Shown: positions 29,930 to 39,610 of the stretch, one piece after another | Layout of the letters: each line of letters opens with the position of its first letter | Position numbering within the stretch: the first letter of the stretch is position 1 | DNA from: JBDTRY01 sp039931435 | Lineage (GTDB): Bacteria; Acidobacteriota; Thermoanaerobaculia; Gp7-AA8 | Assembly: GCA_039931435.1 (NCBI GenBank) | Contig: JBDTRY010000005.1 | Coordinates: forward strand, 1 to 53,257 | Length of the DNA stretch: 53,257 bases | Reading direction: 5' to 3' | Position numbers and translations under genes: made by a program | The notes under the pieces: model-generated | Told to the model about the DNA's origin: nothing | Database searches by the model: none | Seen by the model: only the letters and a program-made list of their open reading frames with translations

Positions 29930-32536
29930 TCAGTCAGCATTTCTTGCAGAGATTGCCGAGAGCCACTTTGCGAGGTTCCCCTGCTGGCTGTCCCTCAATG
30001 CTATGCAGTCCTCGATCCGTTCCCCGGTCTGGGTAATGGCTCGTCCCGCGTACGGAAGGGGATGTTGCGCGAAAAAGTCGGTGACGTCTTCACGGGTTTT
30101 TGCGCTGCAGAAGCTCGCGGTTCCGCTGATCACCCTGCGCATCGAAGTCTGCGGCACTTTCTTCAGGACGTCGCTCCAGCGGCTCTTCAGATACGACCAG
30201 GCAGTATCTGCGGTCTCAGGATACTCCAGCGTCGCGCCAAGCAGGCCGGGGGCGTCCTGGCTGCGAACTTCGGAGAGCGCCAGATCGATCGTGCGCCTCG
30301 TGAGGACAGGATCGCTGAAGGCGGTCAGAGCGTAGAGAAACCGTTTCGACTCCTGGGGCGTTCCGGCTTCGCGGCTGGCCGCCAGATATTCGTCGTAAAG
30401 CGTTGCGTCGCCGGTGCGGGCGGCGAGCATGAGAACTTCCGAGGCGATCTCCGGACTGACGGCCGAGCGGTCGCGAATGTACTTGCGCGCCAGCGTCGCT
30501 GCCCGGCGCATCGTCGATGCGTCGCCAGCCCAGTAACCGTAAGTGCTGAGGAGCGGTCCGCGCAGCGCCGCCATATCAAACGGCTCGCCGGCGTTGGCCG
30601 ACCATCCCGCGCGCCTGACCATCGGGGCCAGAAATTGGCGGAGCCACGCCCGGTATGCGTCCATTTCAGATTCCGGAACAAGGTACCGTTGGGTGTACTG
30701 CAGCCTGCTGAGCAGGGCATTGACGACGCTGGCGCTCTCGTCTTCCCGCATGGACTGAGTGAGATCCATGAAGGTGCCGATGCCCGCCTTTCCGCTTCGG
30801 ACCAGGAACCACTGGTCGCGAATGAGGGCCAGGCGCTCGCGGGTAGTCAGAGACTTCTCGGCCTGAGCGGAAATCTCCCGGAGATCGGCCGGTGCATATT
30901 CGGTGAGGTAGTAGCCGGCGGCGTTCGGATTGACGACGACTGTCCTGGCGCAGCCACCGAGCGTGAAGTCTGCTGTGCGATCGCTGAAAATCTCACAGCG
31001 ATTCTTATTTGATCCGATGCTTGAAAAGCAGAGAGGCACGTCCCAAAGCTGCTCCTGCTGTTCCGGGGAACTCTTCCCGAGCAGGAAGCGCTGTTGACTG
31101 ACAGTGAGAATGGTCTTGTCACCTTCGCAACGGGTGGAAGCAGTGATCAGGGGAACGCCCGGCTGTCTGACATAGCTGTCCATGACGAGATCGATGGGCT
31201 TCCCCGCAACTTCGGAGAGTGCGCCGCTGAAATCTTCCGATGAGGCGTTGCCGTATGCATGCCGTGAGAGATAGAGGTTGACGCCCTTCCGGAACGTTTC
31301 TTTTCCGAGAAATGTCTCGACCATGCGCAGCACGGCAGCGGATTTGTTGTAGGCAATTCCGTCAAAAAGCTGGTCGATCTCCTGCGGCGTTTCGGCCCGG
31401 GCGCGAATAGGGCGAGTGGCATTCAACGTATCCACACCCAGCGACCATGCCGTAGATTGCACCTCTTCCACGGGAATGTTCCACCCCGGCTCCATCGCTT
31501 CCACTGGCTTGGTCTCCATCCATGAAGCGAAGCCTTCATTCAGCCAGATGTCGTTCCACCAGTCCATGGTCACGAGGTCGCCGAACCACTGATGGGAGAT
31601 CTCGTGCGTAATGACTTCGGCCACATCCTTCAACGTCTCATCGGAGGCGGTCTTTTCATCCACGAGCATCGCCGTTTCGCGATAGACGATCGCCCCGGTG
31701 TTCTCCATGGCCCCTGCTTCGAAGTCCGGAATGGCGATGTTGTCGAGTTTTCCGAACGGGTAATCGATCCCGAAGTAGCGGTTGTAATACTCGATAGCAA
31801 ACTTGCTGGTCTTCAACGCAAACCGGCCCATCTCGACTTTTTCCGGCGTGGCGCATACCCGTATGGGAACGCCCTCCGTTTCGTCCGACAGACACTTGAA
31901 ATCTCCGACGACCATGGCCACGAGATAGCTGGACATACGAGGGGTGGCGGAGAACTTCAGGGTGTGCTTGTCCGGACCTGGACCCGGTTTATCGGAGATC
32001 AGCGCGCCGTTGGAGAAGCCGGTGTCCGCTTTATCGACGATCAAGGTGATCTCGAAGGTGGCTTTCATGTTCGGTTCGTCGAACGATGGAAAGGCACGCC
32101 GGGCGTCGGTCGATTCAAACTGTGTGGCCGCGTACTTACGGCCATTGGCGTGCCCAAGGTAGAAGCCGCGCAGTTCTCCGTTCAGTCTGGCTGAGTATCG
32201 GATGTGGATCGTGGCCGGCCCAATCGGAAGGAGATTCTCGACTTTCAGGGTTGCTTGACCGGCCTTGTCAGCGCTCACGGCAGCCGTCTGTGTTTTGCCA
32301 TTGGCGATAATCTCCGCGAGTTCGAAGTCGAGCTCGACGGCGTTCAGCGTGATTTCCCTGGTTCCCCGCTCGATGCTGACTGCGATGGTCTCATCGCCGG
32401 CAAAGCGATCCGTGGTGAAGCTCGGAGTGATCGTCAGTTGATACCGGAGCGGGAAGACGATTCTGGGGAGCCGCTGAGCTGCGGCTGGAACGGCCGCTAC
32501 GGCTGTTGCAAAAATGAAGACCAGCAGTTTCCGCAT
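29930..32536 (-). CDS. Exported M1-family aminopeptidase
   Basis: This 868-aa zinc aminopeptidase has a signal peptide (MRKLLVFIFATAVAAVPAAA). The substrate-binding FEAGAMENTGAI is near residue 275 and the zinc site VITHEISHQWFGDLVT near 310 (HExxH), with the third ligand in WLNEGFASW. A long helical ERAP1_C-like C-terminal half follows. It would remove N-terminal residues from peptides in the periplasm or outside the cell. The frame is open for 342 bp further upstream through the family B element, but the start at 32536 is clear from the signal peptide. No good ribosome-binding site is visible. Confidence 0.93.
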   Translation of the reverse strand: MRKLLVFIFATAVAAVPAAAQRLPRIVFPLRYQLTITPSFTTDRFAGDETIAVSIERGTREITLNAVELDFELAEIIANGKTQTAAVSADKAGQATLKVENLLPIGPATIHIRYSARLNGELRGFYLGHANGRKYAATQFESTDARRAFPSFDEPNMKATFEITLIVDKADTGFSNGALISDKPGPGPDKHTLKFSATPRMSSYLVAMVVGDFKCLSDETEGVPIRVCATPEKVEMGRFALKTSKFAIEYYNRYFGIDYPFGKLDNIAIPDFEAGAMENTGAIVYRETAMLVDEKTASDETLKDVAEVITHEISHQWFGDLVTMDWWNDIWLNEGFASWMETKPVEAMEPGWNIPVEEVQSTAWSLGVDTLNATRPIRARAETPQEIDQLFDGIAYNKSAAVLRMVETFLGKETFRKGVNLYLSRHAYGNASSEDFSGALSEVAGKPIDLVMDSYVRQPGVPLITASTRCEGDKTILTVSQQRFLLGKSSPEQQEQLWDVPLCFSSIGSNKNRCEIFSDRTADFTLGGCARTVVVNPNAAGYYLTEYAPADLREISAQAEKSLTTRERLALIRDQWFLVRSGKAGIGTFMDLTQSMREDESASVVNALLSRLQYTQRYLVPESEMDAYRAWLRQFLAPMVRRAGWSANAGEPFDMAALRGPLLSTYGYWAGDASTMRRAATLARKYIRDRSAVSPEIASEVLMLAARTGDATLYDEYLAASREAGTPQESKRFLYALTAFSDPVLTRRTIDLALSEVRSQDAPGLLGATLEYPETADTAWSYLKSRWSDVLKKVPQTSMRRVISGTASFCSAKTREDVTDFFAQHPLPYAGRAITQTGERIEDCIALRDSQQGNLAKWLSAISARNAD

Positions 32537-32662
32537 CGCTGACTGATGAATCAGATTTGACGATGCAGGATTCCCGGTCGTTGCTGAAACAAGGGGGCGT
32601 CTTGCTGTCATTCCGGGCGACTGTGTCAAAACGATCCTGGAATCGCGAAAGACAGCGCTGAT

Positions 32663-32786
32663 GCTCGTAGGGCCGCAAGGCTTGCGGCCGGTACCCTTTG
32701 CCATTCCATCCCGCTGAATGGTGAACTGAATGCACCATTCCCGAAGAATACCGGCCGCACGCCTGGCCTGCCATGCGGCCCTACGA
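32663..32786. mobile_element. MITE-like element, family B, copy 2
   Basis: A 124-bp element sharing the ends of the one at 19603: left GCTCGTAGGGCCGCAAGGC and right GCGGCCCTACGA. The interior strings CCCTTTGCCATTCCA and CCCGAAGAATACCGGCC are identical. It separates the divergent M1 peptidase and methyltransferase genes and occupies over a third of that 343-bp gap. The remaining sequence shows no firm feature apart from a TAAGAT before the methyltransferase. Confidence 0.8.
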
Positions 32787-32879
32787 TCTTGTCGTTCGTT
32801 GAGATTCACCCGGTTTTGACACAGAGTTCCCCAGGGGAAAAGGTGGTATTCATTCCGCCATCGTAAGATAGTTCCCATC

Positions 32880-33794
32880 GTGACGGATTACGAGCAGCTT
32901 CTGCTGGCGGAGGGTCGGAAATGGGGCGAGCACCTTCAGGTCGAGGCCTCGGGCATCCTGCAGGCGTGGCTGGATCATCCATTGGTCGCAGCCCATTATC
33001 ACCGGCGCTCCCTGATTGACGGCGTTCCGTGGATGCACTGGGCTGCGCAACGTTTTGGGGGGCCGGGAATCGCCAGTCTGGATCTGGGCTGCGGTTCCGG
33101 TGGCTGCAGTCGCAGTCTGTACTCGTCCGGTGCCACGTCTCGCGTGGAAGGAATCGACATCAGTCCGGAACGCATCGAATATGCGGAGCGCTGGCGAACC
33201 GAGAACGGCGTGCCGGGACAGTTCCGGGTGGCGGACGTCAATTCCTGCACGCTCCCGCCCAATTCGTACGACCTGATCTTCTCCTGCCAGAGCTTCCACC
33301 ATTTTGTGGCTCTCGAGCACATCATGGCCCAGGTCGCGGTGGCACTGACACCTCGGGGACTCTTCGTCCTGGACGAGTTCGTCGGCCCGACCCAGTTTCA
33401 GTGGAGCGAGGACCAGATCCATCTGGTCAGCGGACTTCTGCGTACGATTCCCGAGAAATTCAGAATCTATCAAAGCAACGGCACGTTGAAAACGTGGGAG
33501 GCGCGGCCCACGCCGCAGGAGGTGGAGGCCGTCTCGCCGTTCGAAGCGATTCGCTCGGGAGACATCGCCCCGCTGTTCGCCAGGTTCTTCGACGTCGTGA
33601 TGATCCGGGCGCTCGGCGGAACAATCCAGCATCTTCTCTTCAGCGGGATCATGAACAACTTCGGGCCCGGCGACGGCGAGGCCGAACGGCACGTTCGGGC
33701 GGTGATGGCGGCGGAGGACGTGCTCGTCGATCGCGGTGGACTTCCAAGTGACTTCGCTCTGCTTATCGGGATGAAACGCAGATCGCGCGGCTGA
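32880..33794 (+). CDS. Class I SAM-dependent methyltransferase
   Basis: This 304-aa protein has motif I LDLGCGSGGCSRSLYSSGA, the acidic loop VEGIDISPERIEYAERW, and LIFSCQSFHHFVALEHIM followed by LTPRGLFVLDEF. A C-terminal region of about 130 residues extends beyond the core. The start is GTG, with TAAGAT ten bases upstream and no Shine-Dalgarno. It is convergent with the glycan locus (the next gene ends 1 bp away on the other strand), so methylation of a sugar or lipid is possible but not supported by motifs. Confidence 0.85.
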   Translation: MTDYEQLLLAEGRKWGEHLQVEASGILQAWLDHPLVAAHYHRRSLIDGVPWMHWAAQRFGGPGIASLDLGCGSGGCSRSLYSSGATSRVEGIDISPERIEYAERWRTENGVPGQFRVADVNSCTLPPNSYDLIFSCQSFHHFVALEHIMAQVAVALTPRGLFVLDEFVGPTQFQWSEDQIHLVSGLLRTIPEKFRIYQSNGTLKTWEARPTPQEVEAVSPFEAIRSGDIAPLFARFFDVVMIRALGGTIQHLLFSGIMNNFGPGDGEAERHVRAVMAAEDVLVDRGGLPSDFALLIGMKRRSRG

Positions 33795-33795
33795 G

Positions 33796-34335
33796 TCAGA
33801 CTTTTCGAATTCTCAGGGCTGTCCGCAACCGACGCAGAATGTCTTTACCAGTCCAGCGACGGGGCATTTTCAAGTTGGCGCCTGCCCCGGAATCGTCGAG
33901 ATCCGATTCCCTATGCCTGCCCAGCCGCTTGTCCCGTTTCCTTACTTCCCCCTGAAGCCAGTCGATGGCGCGTTCATGCTCGATGGCCTGGCCGATCAGG
34001 TCCTGAAGCACGGCTGCCTGCGCAGTGAGGTTCCGGATCCGCGCGAAGATCAGGGTTTCAACGCCGGATCGTTCCTCTGCGCTGAGTGCGGATGGGCCCG
34101 TGGCAAACAGATCGTCGAGCAGATGGCCGTCGTACCTCTGAAGAACGTCCCCCTCCTGCGCCAGGCGGACGGCAACGGCCGCCAGTGTTCCCGGGGGAGC
34201 CTCCCTGACCAGCGGTGGGGTTGCCAGCATCGATGAAAGCTGCACGATGAAAGCGCGCAGCTCGCGAAGAGCGTCATCGTCGGCTGGCGGCGGATTCGTT
34301 TCCTTAAGATTGAGTTCAGTCAAGAAGCAGCTCAT
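33796..34335 (-). CDS. Small coiled-coil protein coupled to the giant glycosyltransferase
   Basis: This 179-aa protein is mostly helical. It has a predicted coiled coil in the middle (about 100-145: ARIRNLTAQAAVLQDLIGQA, later WLQGEVRKRDKRLGR) and a basic C-terminus (ILRRLRTALRIRK). It lacks a signal peptide or membrane helix. It overlaps the 3' end of the upstream giant glycosyltransferase gene by 20 nt, so it is probably translated with it and may be a scaffold or chain-length partner. The family is not recognised. Confidence 0.7.
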   Translation of the reverse strand: MSCFLTELNLKETNPPPADDDALRELRAFIVQLSSMLATPPLVREAPPGTLAAVAVRLAQEGDVLQRYDGHLLDDLFATGPSALSAEERSGVETLIFARIRNLTAQAAVLQDLIGQAIEHERAIDWLQGEVRKRDKRLGRHRESDLDDSGAGANLKMPRRWTGKDILRRLRTALRIRKV

Positions 34336-37300
34336 CGATCTTCGGGCGGAGAACAGTCAGTCGTGCCGCCCAGGTATTCTCGCGTGCGAAGTCCAATCGT
34401 TTCTGAACCACGACGGGCTCGTAGTCGAATTCCATGGCTTCGCCGATCTCTTTTTCGAATTCGTCGACGGTGGAAGCCAGCCGGATCAGCGGAGCCATGC
34501 CTGCTACCTCCGGGATCTGAACGGACACCACCGGTTTTCCTCCAGCGAGCATTTCGTACGCTTTCACAGGATTCGTGGCTTCAGTCAGCGGAGTTCGTTT
34601 GAACGGGATTATGGCCACGTCGAACCGGGCCAGCCAATCCGGTATCTCAGCGTACGGTCGTTCTCCCGCCAGGGAAACATTCTTCAACCTCCGTAGAACG
34701 GAAACATCCGCCGACACGGTCGATCCCACAAGAACGAAATCCCAATCCGGCCGGCGCTGAGCCAACTCTGCCACCAGTTCCGCGTCGAACCACTCGGCAA
34801 TAGCTCCGTAGTAGCCAATCAGAGGCCTTGCCCCGGTTGTCTGATGCGGACTGCCGTTCGCCGCGGCACTGGCGAAGTGCTGGAAATCGCAGGCGTTGCG
34901 CAGGAGAAGTACATTGGAATTGAGGTCACGAGCGGCGGTCTGCAGCGGGATTGAGGATGTGGTGACGAGATCCGCGGACACGAGAAGCTCACGTTCCAGC
35001 TCCACCAGCCCCTTTGGGGTCGTACTGAACCCGGCATGGAGATCCATGCAGTCGTAGACCACGGGCCATGAGAATGACTGGCGAAGCGCCAGCGCCAGCG
35101 ACGTCCAGAAGGGCAATTCCACGATGACCACGGCCTGCTCGATTCCGTACTCCCGTCTGAATTGGTCGAGGGCGGCCAGCCGCGTCTCCACGTCGATGGC
35201 CGTCATGGTCTGAACGTAGACGTCACGGCCGACTCCGGGAAGCGCCAGTTCGAAGAGGCGCTCGGCGATGGGGGTCAGCTGGAAGGTAAGACTCTTCCCC
35301 GCAGGTTCCTGCGTTACGTAGAAGACGCGATGTCCGGCAGAGGCGAACTCACTCATGAGGTGCTGGGGCCGCTGTTTTCGAAACTTCCAGTCGATGATGG
35401 GGAAGCAGATCACATCGTAAGAGACAGCGGGGGGAATGGCCAGTGCGCTGGCGCTGTCTCGGGTCGCTCCCACCGGAGTTGCAGCCCGATACGGGGAAGG
35501 CGACGAACGCAGTCTTTTCAAGGCAGAAGCGGCGAGGCTGATTGGCCCGTTGGATTTCCGCCCGGCGAACTTCGTCCGGCGGATTGGCGGAGAGGCGTCT
35601 TCGTCCCGTGCAGTGTCGGGAGAAAACGAATTCGAGGTCAGACGGGGTGAGCCGTCCGGGCGGCGTCCGCGCACCACGTTCAGGGTCTTCCAGTAAGCGT
35701 TGGCAAGCCTCCAGAATCGCGATCGATGAATCTCGTCGATGTTCTGGTCGCGAAGAAAAATAAGATGCTTCAGCTCGTCGACGTATCGCGAGCCGGCCGT
35801 TATTTGTGCCTGTAAATCGTTGACCTCCACGGCTATGGTCTGCTTCAGCCGACTGATCTGATGCTGTCCTGTAACGCTGCTGAGGAGCATTTCCATGGCC
35901 AGGCGCTCGGGCAGGGGAAAGTGGCGATGTCCCGGCCGCCTGGCCTCATGCGCCTGCCAGGGCTGCGCCCACTTTTTTTCGAAGTACTCCTGGTTGTGAT
36001 TCCAGGCTGCCTGATATATCTCCGGAGGCAGTTTCTTGAATGAGGCCTGGCCGTAGTGATGGACGAAAGCATCCTCGGCACAAACGACTCTGTATCCGGC
36101 CACGCGCACGCGGTGGGAGTAATCGTCATCCTCGAACATTCCAATGCCGAACTTCTCGTCCAGGGGACCGACCCTCTCGTAGACGTCCCGCCTCATGGCC
36201 ACGCAGTACATGGCCGCAACGCGGATGTCGAAGACTTCTTCATCGTGCTCACGCGTGTACGCTTCCGCAAACCCTTCCATGCCGCTGATGTCTGTATAGA
36301 AAACTTCGATCTTCGACTCGTTTCCGGAAAAGTTGGTGACGCTGTTCACCAGTCCGACGTCGTCGCGGTGAAGATGCCGGATCAATCTGGATAGCCAGCC
36401 GGAGGGGACGACAGTGTCGTTGTTCAGAAGCACGAGGGTTTTACCGCTGGCGATTGCCAGGCCCTGATTGTTCGCTCGAGCGAATCCGGCATTCTCGTCG
36501 TTCAGAATCACCTGCAGGTTCGGGTGCTCCTGCTGCATCCGGCGAAGGTAATCAGGCGTCCCATCGTCGGAGCCGTTGTCGACGACGATCACCTCATAGT
36601 TCGGGACCAGCGTTCCGGAGAAAACACTCTCCAGGCACTGCCTGGTGTATTCGAGGCCGCCATAAGTGACGATGATGATGCTGCTCATCGGTGCCGCCTG
36701 GCGGATTCCCTCCCTGATCGTCTCCAGACGTTGGGTCCATGTGTTGTTTCGGGCAAGTTCGATTCTGGCTGCGGTCAGGGATGGATCGTTTTCCCTGACG
36801 GCCAGGTCGACCTTAGACAGAAAATCGTCTCCATCCTCAGCGATGTAGAGCAGATTTCCGTACGGAAACAGCTCTGGCATGCGTGTGGCCACCACGGGTT
36901 TGCCCTGGCTGAGGTACTCGTAGAACTTCACCGGGTCGGTCGCTTCGGTGATGGCGTTTACTTTGAAAGGGATCAGGCACACATCGAAATGGTGCAGATA
37001 GGACGGCATCAGTTCGTAGGGTTTCTGCCCGGCGAAGACCACATTCGGGAGCTGTTCGAGCTCCGCGATTGGAACGTCGAAGACTCCGCCTACCAGGACG
37101 ATGGAGTAATTGTTACGTTCGCGGGCCAGCCGCGTGACGAGTTCCAGGTCGAACCAGTCGGCGATTGCTCCGAAATACCCGATGATGGGACGAGGTATGT
37201 TCTCGAGGACGGACTGGAACGCGCCGGCGTGGAAGTGTTCGAAATCAGCGCCATTGCGGGCCATGATCACGTGCTCGTTCCGGTGGCGATACTTCTCCCA

Positions 37301-39256
37301 CAGTTTCTGGGCGGTGACCACGATCAGATCCGCATCCCGGAGCAGCCGCCGTTCCGAAGTGAGCAGAGCCTCGCTCATGCCCGGGAATGTCTCCCACTCG
37401 TCCATGCAGTCATAGACGATTGGCCAACCGAAGACCTGGCGCGCGGCGTAGGCAGCCGTGGCCCACGTGGCCACCTGTACGAGAGAAACAGCGGCGCTTA
37501 TGTTGAACGTGTTCCGCAGAGCGCGCAGATCCTCGACGAGGATCGTGGCCATGTGTCGCGGAATTTCTGCTCCATAGATATTGAGCTGTTCGGGCAGACT
37601 GAGTCTGACTTCGTAGACGTTCTCCCGCAGAACGGTTACCTGGCAACGATTGCCTTCCGTTCCAGCCACCCGGGAGATGCTCAGGTAGAAGACGCGATGG
37701 CCGGCATCAGCGAACTGCGAAACAATCTGCTGAGGACGCTGCCAGCGGAACTCCCAGTCGATGATGGAAAAACAGACGATGTCGTATTTGGTAGCCCGTT
37801 TTCCCAGCGTCGTTACCGCGGCGTTCGTGCTCACCAGATGAGTTCTGGATGTTCGCGGGTCGTGCAAAGGGCTGATCACGCCCGCACTCAGGGCGACGTC
37901 ACTGAGCGTGTCCGCCAGCCGTCGATAGCGACGAAGCTCTTCCTCCTGCCTGACATAGAGCTCCTGCGGGGCGCCCATCGATTGTTCGAGTGCGCCGATG
38001 CGATGGTCTCGTTCGTCGAGATCCGCACGCAGGGCCGCCACCTGATGTTCCAGCATCGTCAACTCGCCCTGCAGAAAGGTGATGCCTTCGTCGCGTTCGT
38101 GAATGACCCGGTCCCGCCACGATGTCTCGAGGGTCAGGGCGCGTTCGTGCAGTCCGTGCGTGATGTCAAAAACGTCCCCGGTGATGGCCTGTAGCTCCTG
38201 ACCTCGCCCCATCCACCGTTCGACGCCCTGGCGCATCGAGTCGGCTGAGAGTGGATCGAGTTCCCCGTCCTCGGTGAGGTCCCCTCGAAGCGAATCGTAG
38301 GTCTTGCCCTCGAGGAGGAATCCGAATGGGTGACCGGTGGCTGCGAATATTTCTTCATCTGTTCGCACGCGCTGGCGCTGGACCTCGGCACGACGCACGA
38401 CGAGAGCGTCAAGCGTGGACAGAAACGACTCCACACCCAGGGCGAAGAGCCTGCTTCCATCTGCCGCTCCCCGTCGCAGGAGAAGGTAGATGAAAATCAC
38501 AGGGAAAATCGTTCTTAGGTTTTCGGCGCTGAGGTTCTTGTAGGCGGTGGAGAGAATGTGCGCATCGCTCAGAGATTGAATCAACTCAGGCGCGAGACTG
38601 TGAACGCTGCCGCCACCTCGGTGAAATACGACAGAACGGGGGCTGAGGACACATCGATATCCGAGCAGCCACAGGCGCCACCCCAGATCGACATCCTCGT
38701 GATCCATGAAGTAATCACTGTCGAAGCCGCCGGCAGTTTCGAAGCTGGCCCGACGAATACACGTGGCGCCGCCGGAAACGAACAGGCTGTCAGTATCGGA
38801 ACCGAGACGGTTGGGTGCTGGCGGAATTTCGGCCGGCGGATGGGCGATGGCAAAAGCGTCTCTCGGACGGCCCGCGAATTGGACGAAAGAACCGTCCCAA
38901 TCGAGGACCGTCGCGCCGGCACAGGCCACGTTTTCCTGCTCGAGGATCTCCAGTAGCGGCTCGAGCCATCCAGCCTCGACGCGCATGTCGTTGTTCAGAA
39001 AAAGCAGATACTCGCCTAGGGCCTGGGAGGCGGCCAGGTTTGCGCCTTTGGAAAACCCAAGGTTTGACGGACTCTCAACAAGCCTGATCTCGGGATAGCG
39101 GACGCGGAACAGGGCCGCCGATCCGTCCGTGGAACCGTTGTCGAGGACGATGACCTCAGTCGCCACACTCGAAGGCTGAAGGGATTTGAGCGAATCCAGA
39201 CATCGAACGGTGTGCTCCCGTCCGTTGTGATTGAGGATGACGATTGAGAGTCTCAT
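34316..39256 (-). CDS. Giant protein with four glycosyltransferase domains (GT2-GT4-GT2-GT4)
   Basis: This 1646-aa protein contains two copies of a GT2 plus GT4-like module. GT2-A (about 1-290) starts LSIVILNHNGREHTVRCLDS, with LDNGSTDGS, FLNNDM and MDHEDVDLGWRLW. A coiled coil (about 385-450) leads to GT4-A (about 488-850), beginning YDIVCFSIIDWEFRWQRPQQ. GT2-B (about 857-1150) starts SSIIIVTYGGLEYTRQCLES and has VVDNGSDDGTPDY. After a linker, GT4-B (about 1278-1640) begins YDVICFPIIDWKFRKQRPQH. The two GT4-like domains are clearly duplicated. No membrane helix is seen, so it probably builds a repeating oligosaccharide on a lipid carrier at the inner face of the membrane. It is divergent from the PAPS-synthesis gene. 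Confidence 0.9.
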   Translation of the reverse strand: MRLSIVILNHNGREHTVRCLDSLKSLQPSSVATEVIVLDNGSTDGSAALFRVRYPEIRLVESPSNLGFSKGANLAASQALGEYLLFLNNDMRVEAGWLEPLLEILEQENVACAGATVLDWDGSFVQFAGRPRDAFAIAHPPAEIPPAPNRLGSDTDSLFVSGGATCIRRASFETAGGFDSDYFMDHEDVDLGWRLWLLGYRCVLSPRSVVFHRGGGSVHSLAPELIQSLSDAHILSTAYKNLSAENLRTIFPVIFIYLLLRRGAADGSRLFALGVESFLSTLDALVVRRAEVQRQRVRTDEEIFAATGHPFGFLLEGKTYDSLRGDLTEDGELDPLSADSMRQGVERWMGRGQELQAITGDVFDITHGLHERALTLETSWRDRVIHERDEGITFLQGELTMLEHQVAALRADLDERDHRIGALEQSMGAPQELYVRQEEELRRYRRLADTLSDVALSAGVISPLHDPRTSRTHLVSTNAAVTTLGKRATKYDIVCFSIIDWEFRWQRPQQIVSQFADAGHRVFYLSISRVAGTEGNRCQVTVLRENVYEVRLSLPEQLNIYGAEIPRHMATILVEDLRALRNTFNISAAVSLVQVATWATAAYAARQVFGWPIVYDCMDEWETFPGMSEALLTSERRLLRDADLIVVTAQKLWEKYRHRNEHVIMARNGADFEHFHAGAFQSVLENIPRPIIGYFGAIADWFDLELVTRLARERNNYSIVLVGGVFDVPIAELEQLPNVVFAGQKPYELMPSYLHHFDVCLIPFKVNAITEATDPVKFYEYLSQGKPVVATRMPELFPYGNLLYIAEDGDDFLSKVDLAVRENDPSLTAARIELARNNTWTQRLETIREGIRQAAPMSSIIIVTYGGLEYTRQCLESVFSGTLVPNYEVIVVDNGSDDGTPDYLRRMQQEHPNLQVILNDENAGFARANNQGLAIASGKTLVLLNNDTVVPSGWLSRLIRHLHRDDVGLVNSVTNFSGNESKIEVFYTDISGMEGFAEAYTREHDEEVFDIRVAAMYCVAMRRDVYERVGPLDEKFGIGMFEDDDYSHRVRVAGYRVVCAEDAFVHHYGQASFKKLPPEIYQAAWNHNQEYFEKKWAQPWQAHEARRPGHRHFPLPERLAMEMLLSSVTGQHQISRLKQTIAVEVNDLQAQITAGSRYVDELKHLIFLRDQNIDEIHRSRFWRLANAYWKTLNVVRGRRPDGSPRLTSNSFSPDTARDEDASPPIRRTKFAGRKSNGPISLAASALKRLRSSPSPYRAATPVGATRDSASALAIPPAVSYDVICFPIIDWKFRKQRPQHLMSEFASAGHRVFYVTQEPAGKSLTFQLTPIAERLFELALPGVGRDVYVQTMTAIDVETRLAALDQFRREYGIEQAVVIVELPFWTSLALALRQSFSWPVVYDCMDLHAGFSTTPKGLVELERELLVSADLVTTSSIPLQTAARDLNSNVLLLRNACDFQHFASAAANGSPHQTTGARPLIGYYGAIAEWFDAELVAELAQRRPDWDFVLVGSTVSADVSVLRRLKNVSLAGERPYAEIPDWLARFDVAIIPFKRTPLTEATNPVKAYEMLAGGKPVVSVQIPEVAGMAPLIRLASTVDEFEKEIGEAMEFDYEPVVVQKRLDFARENTWAARLTVLRPKIDELLLD

Positions 39257-39610
39257 GCGAAATGGAAGGACTGTCTGTTTTTACGTACTGACATGGAACG
39301 ACTCACTTTTGTCTTCCGTTGAAACTCATTGCTCGAACAGTGCCGCGAGCATGCCGGGGTACGGACCGACCGGGTAATCCTATATTGTCCTACCGAGCCT
39401 GTTTTGTCGCCCCGTAGGACCTCTTGTATGCTCGCCCTCGCGCCTTGATGATGCCGTTCTTCGATGAAAGGCGTGGATTCCTGCCTCTATGTTGTGCCGG
39501 GCCGGATCGTGCGTTCCACGAGCTGCGCCCTGTTCGACGTCGCCCTGCACCCGTGGACTCGGTTAAGGTCCCACGCAAGTTGAAGATTGAAGGAAATCGA
39601 AAGGACACTC
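39257..39610. other. Divergent intergenic region of the glycan locus
   Basis: This 354-bp gap must hold the promoters of the giant glycosyltransferase and the ATP sulfurylase gene. I see TATATT at 39381-39386 and a 7-bp inverted repeat GTCCTAC (39387-39393) / GTAGGAC (39414-39420) with a 20-nt loop, possibly an operator or leader hairpin. No -35 at proper spacing was found with confidence. Only short ORFs lacking ribosome-binding sites occur. Confidence 0.45.

Noticed and set aside
32537..32878. A 114-residue N-terminal extension of the M1 aminopeptidase
   Set aside because: The extension is translated from the MITE-like element and intergenic DNA, and a clear signal peptide starts at 32536.
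36524..38194. A 556-codon plus-strand open frame
   Set aside because: It is antisense to the giant glycosyltransferase, has no family motif or ribosome-binding site, and is the kind of long shadow frame expected at high GC. The minus strand carries clear GT2 and GT4 motifs here.
39387..39420. A 7-bp inverted repeat considered as a riboswitch or small RNA
   Set aside because: The stem is short, the loop is 20 nt, no T-tract follows and no aptamer motif is recognisable. It is left as an unassigned hairpin.
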